From the NCBI RefSeq assembly GCF_947501785.1, contig NZ_CANMXB010000001.1, positions 372,001 to 436,000 of the forward strand: a stretch of DNA of 64,000 bases, read 5' to 3'. The first letter of the stretch is position 1. Every line of letters begins with the position of its first letter. The stretch comes from an uncultured Litoreibacter sp. (GTDB taxonomy: Bacteria; Pseudomonadota; Alphaproteobacteria; Rhodobacterales; Rhodobacteraceae). This document shows positions 59,724 to 64,000 of this stretch, one piece after another. Made by a program: the position numbers and the translations under genes. The notes under the pieces are model-generated. The model searched no databases. It saw nothing but the letters and a program-made list of their open reading frames with translations, and was not told where the DNA came from.

Positions 59724-61067
59724 TCAGGTGTTTTCGTCCAGCCATTTTTCCAACCAATGGATATTGTATTCGCCGGTCAGCACCGCGTCCTCTTCCAGCA
59801 GCGCATGGAAGAGCGGCGTCGTGGTGTCGATGCCGTCAACGATCAATTCGCCCAAGGCGCGTTTCAGCCGCGCAAGGGCGGCAGGGCGATCAGGGCCATG
59901 CACGATCAGCTTGGCGATCAGCGAGTCGTAATAGGGCGGGATCGAGTAGCCGTCATAAAGCGCGCTGTCCATCCGCACACCCAAACCGCCGGGGGCGTGG
60001 TATTGTGTGATTTTTCCGGGGCATGGCGTGAATTGCGGCACCTTCTCGGCGTTAATCCGCACCTCGATGGCGTGGCCGTTGATTTGCAGATCGTCCTGCT
60101 CGAACGACATCCCAAGGCCGGCGGCGACGTTGATCTGTTCGCGCACAAGATCGACGCCGAAGATGGCCTCCGTTACGGGGTGTTCGACCTGCAGGCGGGT
60201 GTTCATCTCAATGAAATAGAACTCGCCGTCTTCATACAGGAATTCGACCGTGCCGGCGCCAGCGTAGTCAATCGTGGCAACCGCGTCAGCGCAGACTTTG
60301 CCGATCTTGGCGCGGGTGGCTTCGTCGATGGCGGGGCCGGGGGCCTCTTCAAAGACCTTCTGGTGGCGACGTTGCAAGGAACAATCGCGTTCCCCCAAGT
60401 GAACCGCGCGGCCCTTGCCGTCGCCGAAGACCTGAATTTCGATGTGACGCGGGCGACCGAGATATTTCTCGATATAGACCTCGTCATTGCCGAAGTTCGA
60501 TTTGCCTTCAGAGCGCGCGGTGCGGAACGCGTTTTCCATCTCTGCCGCCGAATTGGCGAGCTTCATGCCTTTGCCGCCGCCGCCTGCCGTGGCCTTGATG
60601 ATGACCGGATATCCGATCTCTTCACCGACCTTCAGAGCGGCTTCCAGGTCAGGCACACCCCCGTCAGAGCCGGGCACGCAAGGCACCCCCAACTTTTTCA
60701 TCGTGTCCTTGGCGGTGATCTTGTCACCCATGACGCGGATATGCTCGGCTGTGGGGCCGATGAAGGTGATGCCGTGATCTTGCAGGGCTTGCACGAAATT
60801 CGCGTTCTCGGACAGGAACCCGTAGCCGGGGTGAATGGCTTCTGCCCCAGTGATCTCGGCGGCCGAAATAATGGCCGCCACGTTCAGATAGCTTTGCGTG
60901 CCGGGGGCGGGGCCGATGCAGATGGCTTCATCGGCCATACGCACATGCATGGCGTCAGCGTCAGCGGTCGAATGAACGGCGACCGAACCGATGCCCATTT
61001 CCCGCGCTGCGCGGATAACGCGAAGGGCGATCTCGCCCCTGTTGGCGATCAGGATTTTGTTGAACAT
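59724..61067 (-). CDS. accC: Acetyl-CoA carboxylase biotin carboxylase subunit
   Basis: The 447-residue ATP-grasp enzyme carboxylates biotin on AccB using bicarbonate and ATP. Visible signatures: KILIANRGEIALRVIRAAREMGI at the N-terminus, GYGFLSENANF, the Gly-rich loop KATAGGGGKGMKLA (about 158-171), HIEIQVFGDGKGRAVHLGERDCSLQRRHQKV and FIEMNTRLQVEHPVTE with the catalytic Glu/Asn/Arg. It is 3 bases downstream of accB, the normal accBC pair for fatty-acid synthesis. Confidence 0.97.
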   Translation of the reverse strand: MFNKILIANRGEIALRVIRAAREMGIGSVAVHSTADADAMHVRMADEAICIGPAPGTQSYLNVAAIISAAEITGAEAIHPGYGFLSENANFVQALQDHGITFIGPTAEHIRVMGDKITAKDTMKKLGVPCVPGSDGGVPDLEAALKVGEEIGYPVIIKATAGGGGKGMKLANSAAEMENAFRTARSEGKSNFGNDEVYIEKYLGRPRHIEIQVFGDGKGRAVHLGERDCSLQRRHQKVFEEAPGPAIDEATRAKIGKVCADAVATIDYAGAGTVEFLYEDGEFYFIEMNTRLQVEHPVTEAIFGVDLVREQINVAAGLGMSFEQDDLQINGHAIEVRINAEKVPQFTPCPGKITQYHAPGGLGVRMDSALYDGYSIPPYYDSLIAKLIVHGPDRPAALARLKRALGELIVDGIDTTTPLFHALLEEDAVLTGEYNIHWLEKWLDENT

Positions 61068-61070
61068 GGC

Positions 61071-61574
61071 TTATTCGATAATCATCAGGGGAGCGCCGAA
61101 TTCGACCGGAGAGCCGTCTTCGACAAGAATGCGCTTCACCGTGCCCGATTTCGGCGCGGGGATTTGGTTCATCGTTTTCATCGCCTCGATGATCAGGATG
61201 GTTTGACCCTCTTTGACCTTGTCGCCTTGGCTGACGAAGGCGGGCGTGCCGGGCTCTGCCTGCAGGTAGCAGGTGCCGACCATTGGCGAAGTTACCGCGC
61301 CGGGGTGTTGTGCCGGATCATCCGTGTCGGATGCTGCAGCGGGCGCAGCTGTGGGCACCGCGGCAGGAGCCGCTGCTGGGGCAGGCGCAGCCGCCGCGGG
61401 CGCAGCCGCTGCCACCATTTGAACGGCTTGCCCACCTTTGGACACCCGGACATCAAGGCTGTCATCTGACGCGTATTCGCGCTTCACGCGCAATTCGGTC
61501 AGGTCATTTTCGTTTAGAAGCTCTGCAAGTGCCTTGATGAAGGCGACGTCGGTGTCGTGTGGCGTCTTTGCCAT
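61071..61574 (-). CDS. accB: Biotin carboxyl carrier protein of acetyl-CoA carboxylase
   Basis: The ATG at 61574, with GAGGAG upstream, gives 167 residues. An N-terminal dimerisation/helical part (about 1-60) is joined by an Ala/Pro-rich flexible linker (about 62-95) to the C-terminal biotinyl domain. The biotinylated Lys is at about 133 in the EAMKTM motif. It shuttles carboxyl groups from AccC to the carboxyltransferase. Start of the accBC operon. Confidence 0.96.
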   Translation of the reverse strand: MAKTPHDTDVAFIKALAELLNENDLTELRVKREYASDDSLDVRVSKGGQAVQMVAAAAPAAAAPAPAAAPAAVPTAAPAAASDTDDPAQHPGAVTSPMVGTCYLQAEPGTPAFVSQGDKVKEGQTILIIEAMKTMNQIPAPKSGTVKRILVEDGSPVEFGAPLMIIE

Positions 61575-61688
61575 CAGGGAATACTCCTCACCCTTTTCGC
61601 GCCCCGGCTGACCGGGATCTGTCATTGCAACGCTTATAGGCCAAGCGCGGCAGGGTGAAAAGTGAGCATTGTCGGATTTACATCTGGC

Positions 61689-62006
61689 CTAAGGTTGCGG
61701 CGTCTCGATGGGTTCAGCCGCATTGGCATGATAGATGCTTTCCGGCTGCGCATCTGGAATCGAATCTGGCACCGCAACTGACAATTCTGCGCGCTTCGGG
61801 ACCTCCAGTGGAGGCCTTTCCTCGTTGGGGAGGTCGGCCCCATTTGCGTTGGATTTTTGGGTCACGGCTAGCGTGGTCAATTGGTCGCCCGAAGTCACTT
61901 CCGCGGACACGGGCGATGTCTGGGCGTCGGCAGTTTCCGCAACGCCGTAGCGCGGCGTGTGGGTGGCTATGTTGTGGGCGGCGCCTATCAGTTGGTTGGT
62001 GAGCAT
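61689..62006 (-). CDS. Hypothetical protein, 105 residues
   Basis: The frame begins MLTNQLIGAAHNIATHTPRYGVAE after an AGGGG sequence about 9 bases upstream, and continues as a hydrophilic, Pro/Glu/Ala-rich, probably disordered chain. No signal peptide, membrane helix or known motif is visible. Codon use is less clearly coding than in its neighbours, but balanced amino-acid composition (no Arg-rich shadow bias) favours this frame over the other open frames in the 575-base gap between accB and acs. It could be a real small gene or a chance frame. Confidence 0.45.
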   Translation of the reverse strand: MLTNQLIGAAHNIATHTPRYGVAETADAQTSPVSAEVTSGDQLTTLAVTQKSNANGADLPNEERPPLEVPKRAELSVAVPDSIPDAQPESIYHANAAEPIETPQP

Positions 62007-62113
62007 TGTAAATAACCCCTAGAAACAAGGCCCCCACCGGAGCCGAGATTCTCGTCCAGAGGTTATCAAATGGTTAAGGCGTCAGGCTTGGATGGCAGCA
62101 GTTTTCTTAAAAT

Positions 62114-62136
62114 GACGCGGCAAGTTTGACCGCGCC
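62114..62136 (-). terminator. Possible terminator of acs
   Basis: GACGCGG (62114-62120) pairs with CCGCGCC (62130-62136) with one G-U pair and a 9-base loop. On the minus strand the stem is followed by ATTTTAAG. It begins 15 bases beyond the acs stop. Confidence 0.5.
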
Positions 62137-62150
62137 AGCCTGTTGCCCGG

Positions 62151-64000
62151 CTATGCTCGGTTCATTCGGTTGTCGATAAGGTCGTCGACCACCGAGGGAT
62201 CTGCCAATGTAGAGGTATCCCCAAGCGCGCCGTAATCATTCTCAGCAATTTTGCGAAGAATACGGCGCATAATCTTGCCAGACCTGGTCTTGGGCAGGCC
62301 AGGCGCCCACTGTATCAGGTCGGGCTTGGCGATAGGGCCGATATCCTTGCGGACCCAGACTTCCAACTCCTTGCGCAACTCCTCGGAAGGAACTTCGCCG
62401 CTCATCAGAGTAACGTATGCATAGATGCCCTGGCCCTTGATATCGTGCGGGTAGCCGACCACCGCAGACTCAGAGACTTTGGGGTGCGCGACCAGCGAGG
62501 ATTCGACCTCGGCCGTGCCCATCCGGTGCCCTGACACGTTGATAACATCGTCGACCCGGCCCGTGATCCAGTAATACCCGTCGGCGTCGCGTTTGCAGCC
62601 GTCACCGGTGAAGTAGTAGCCCTTGTAGTCGTCGAAATAGGTTTTCATGAAGCGGTCATGGTCGCCAAAGACGGTGCGCATCTGCGCGGGCCAGCTGTCT
62701 TTGATGCAAAGCACACCTTCGGCCTCCATGGATGTGATTTCTTCGCCAGAGGTGGGTTCCAGGATCACGGGCTCGATGCCGAAGAACGGGGTGGTGGCGG
62801 AGCCGGGCTTGGTGGTGGTGGCCCCGGGCAGGGGCGTCAAAAGGTGGCCGCCGGTTTCCGTCTGCCACCATGTATCGACGATCGGGCAAGTGCCTTTGCC
62901 AACCACGTCATTGTACCAGTTCCAGGCTTCGGGATTGATAGGCTCGCCCACGGTGCCCAGGACCTTGATGGAGGACAGGTCGTAAGGTTCGACAAAGCTG
63001 TCACCCTGACCCATCAGCGCGCGGATGGCGGTGGGGGCGGTGTAGAATTGGTTGACCTTGTGCTTTTCGCAGACGGCCCAGAACCGACCTGCGTCGGGGT
63101 AGGTGGGCACGCCCTCGAACATCAGCGTGGTCGCGCCGTTGGCCAAGGGCCCGTAGACGATGTAGCTATGGCCGGTGACCCAGCCCACATCCGCGGTGCA
63201 CCAGAAGACGTCGCCGTCATGGTAGTCGAACGTGTATTGATGCGTCATCGACGCGTAGACGATGTAGCCGCCGGTGGTGTGGACCACGCCTTTGGGCATG
63301 CCGGTTGATCCAGATGTGTAGAGGATGAACAGCGGGTCCTCGGCCCCCATTTCCTCGGGCGGGCAGTCGGCGGGGACGGTGGCCTCCATCTCGTGCAGCC
63401 AGTGGTCGCGGCCTTTGGTCATGGGGACGTCGCCACCAGTGCGGCGGACGACTAGCATTTGGGCGTCATGGGTCACGCCCTCGAACGCCTTGTCGCAATT
63501 GACCTTGAGCGGGGTGTTCTTGCCGCCGCGCGGGGCCTCGTCTGCCGTGATAACCACCTTCGCCTCGGACCCGTTCACACGGGCTGCCAAAGCGTCGGCG
63601 GAGAAACCCGCGAAGACGATGGAATGGATAGCCCCGATCCGCGTGCAGGCGAGCATTGCAACGGCGGCCTCGGGGATCATCGGCATGTAGATGACCGCGC
63701 GGTCGCCTTTGCCCACGCCCATGGCTTTCAGCACGTTGGCAAATTTGCAGGTGCGGGCGTGCAGCTCGTTATAGGTGATGTGCAGCGCGTCGTCGGTGGG
63801 GCTGTCGGGCTCCCAGATGATGGCGGTCTGATCGCCGCGGGTCGCCAGATGGCGGTCGATGCAGTTGGCAGAGACGTTGAGCGTGCCGTCTTCGTACCAT
63901 TTTATATCGACCTTGCCGTGCTCGTAAGTAGAGTCTTTGACTTTCGTATACGGCGTCATCCAGTCGATGCGCTTGCCATGCTCGCCCCAGAACGCCACCG
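62151..64000 (-). CDS. acs: Acetyl-CoA synthetase, 5' end beyond the window
   Basis: At least 615 codons are visible, so only about 35 N-terminal residues of this roughly 650-residue enzyme are missing. It converts acetate, ATP and CoA to acetyl-CoA. The frame contains [20 protein letters not shown], the AMP-binding loop [64 protein letters not shown] and the acetylation/catalytic Lys motif [11 protein letters not shown]. The final codons at 63998-64000 continue upstream without a start, so the gene is truncated by the window edge, not by mutation. Useful for growth on acetate. Confidence 0.96.
   Translation of the reverse strand, partial: VAFWGEHGKRIDWMTPYTKVKDSTYEHGKVDIKWYEDGTLNVSANCIDRHLATRGDQTAIIWEPDSPTDDALHITYNELHARTCKFANVLKAMGVGKGDRAVIYMPMIPEAAVAMLACTRIGAIHSIVFAGFSADALAARVNGSEAKVVITADEAPRGGKNTPLKVNCDKAFEGVTHDAQMLVVRRTGGDVPMTKGRDHWLHEMEATVPADCPPEEMGAEDPLFILYTSGSTGMPKGVVHTTGGYIVYASMTHQYTFDYHDGDVFWCTADVGWVTGHSYIVYGPLANGATTLMFEGVPTYPDAGRFWAVCEKHKVNQFYTAPTAIRALMGQGDSFVEPYDLSSIKVLGTVGEPINPEAWNWYNDVVGKGTCPIVDTWWQTETGGHLLTPLPGATTTKPGSATTPFFGIEPVILEPTSGEEITSMEAEGVLCIKDSWPAQMRTVFGDHDRFMKTYFDDYKGYYFTGDGCKRDADGYYWITGRVDDVINVSGHRMGTAEVESSLVAHPKVSESAVVGYPHDIKGQGIYAYVTLMSGEVPSEELRKELEVWVRKDIGPIAKPDLIQWAPGLPKTRSGKIMRRILRKIAENDYGALGDTSTLADPSVVDDLIDNRMNRA

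Noticed and set aside
59688-61469. A 593-codon open frame on the plus strand opposite accC and accB.
   Set aside because: It is exactly antisense to two clear genes and has His/Asp/Gly-rich composition typical of the reverse of GC-rich codons; no domain is recognisable.

Overview
This 64-kb window reads as chromosome of a marine-type alphaproteobacterium of the Rhodobacteraceae (roseobacter group). The basis is protein character and gene order: a Rhodobacter-like sorbitol/mannitol (smo/mtlK) operon, the run NDUFA12 - MlaD - DUF2155 - Aat - AccC - AccB, the holB/tmk/TatD cluster, and moderately GC-rich DNA with many ATGA/GTGA/TAATG gene overlaps. The species cannot be fixed from the sequence alone. 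I saw no transposase, integrase, phage gene, CRISPR array or rRNA. There is one tRNA, tRNA-Ser(UGA).

Layout. (1) 1-5794, minus: a tight housekeeping operon of SPOR/DPBB lipoprotein, D,D-carboxypeptidase, tmk, holB, TatD hydrolase, MBL-fold hydrolase and an AEC transporter cut by the window edge. (2) 6029-6118: tRNA-Ser. (3) 6338-13981, plus: a LacI-type regulator and a complete polyol uptake and oxidation operon (smoE-F-G-K, SmoS dehydrogenase, mannitol 2-dehydrogenase), with two matching operator-like palindromes. (4) 14050-18924: an unusual accessory locus. A three-gene minus operon encodes a PAP2/vanadium-haloperoxidase-like enzyme headed by 18 Asn-Thr-Gly repeats, a 68-residue Cys/His-finger protein and a subtilase with no signal peptide. 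It is divergent from a large winged-helix/TPR-like regulator. This is my best candidate for an undescribed system. (5) 19190-24054, minus: a pqiA-A'-B-C lipid transport operon with split PqiA and a PqiB lengthened by a tandem repeat, plus a TetR regulator. (6) 24197-27509: M20 deacylase, a small conserved-looking protein, and panB-panC (pantothenate). (7) 27659-34077, plus: a dipeptide/oligopeptide-type ABC system with a double ATPase, then a GNAT enzyme and a bicupin. (8) 34282-42581, plus: a BapA-like Ig-repeat adhesin with its own type I secretion apparatus (outer-membrane channel, ABC transporter, HlyD adaptor). (9) 42690-51466: glycerate kinase and the D-xylose genes xylA-B-G-H-F (minus) with a divergent ROK regulator. 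(10) 51463-54273: a CRTAC1-type FG-GAP protein convergent with a di-heme peroxidase. (11) 54667-56739: clpP and clpX. (12) 56750-64000: a hypothetical membrane protein, RidA-like protein, NDUFA12, MlaD, DUF2155, aat, accC-accB and most of acs.

Together these describe a metabolically versatile heterotroph that takes up polyols, pentoses and peptides and probably makes a surface adhesin, on a background of core cell-envelope, fatty-acid and proteolysis genes. Gene starts were moved from the longest open frame to the start supported by a ribosome binding site, signal peptide or gene overlap wherever these agreed.
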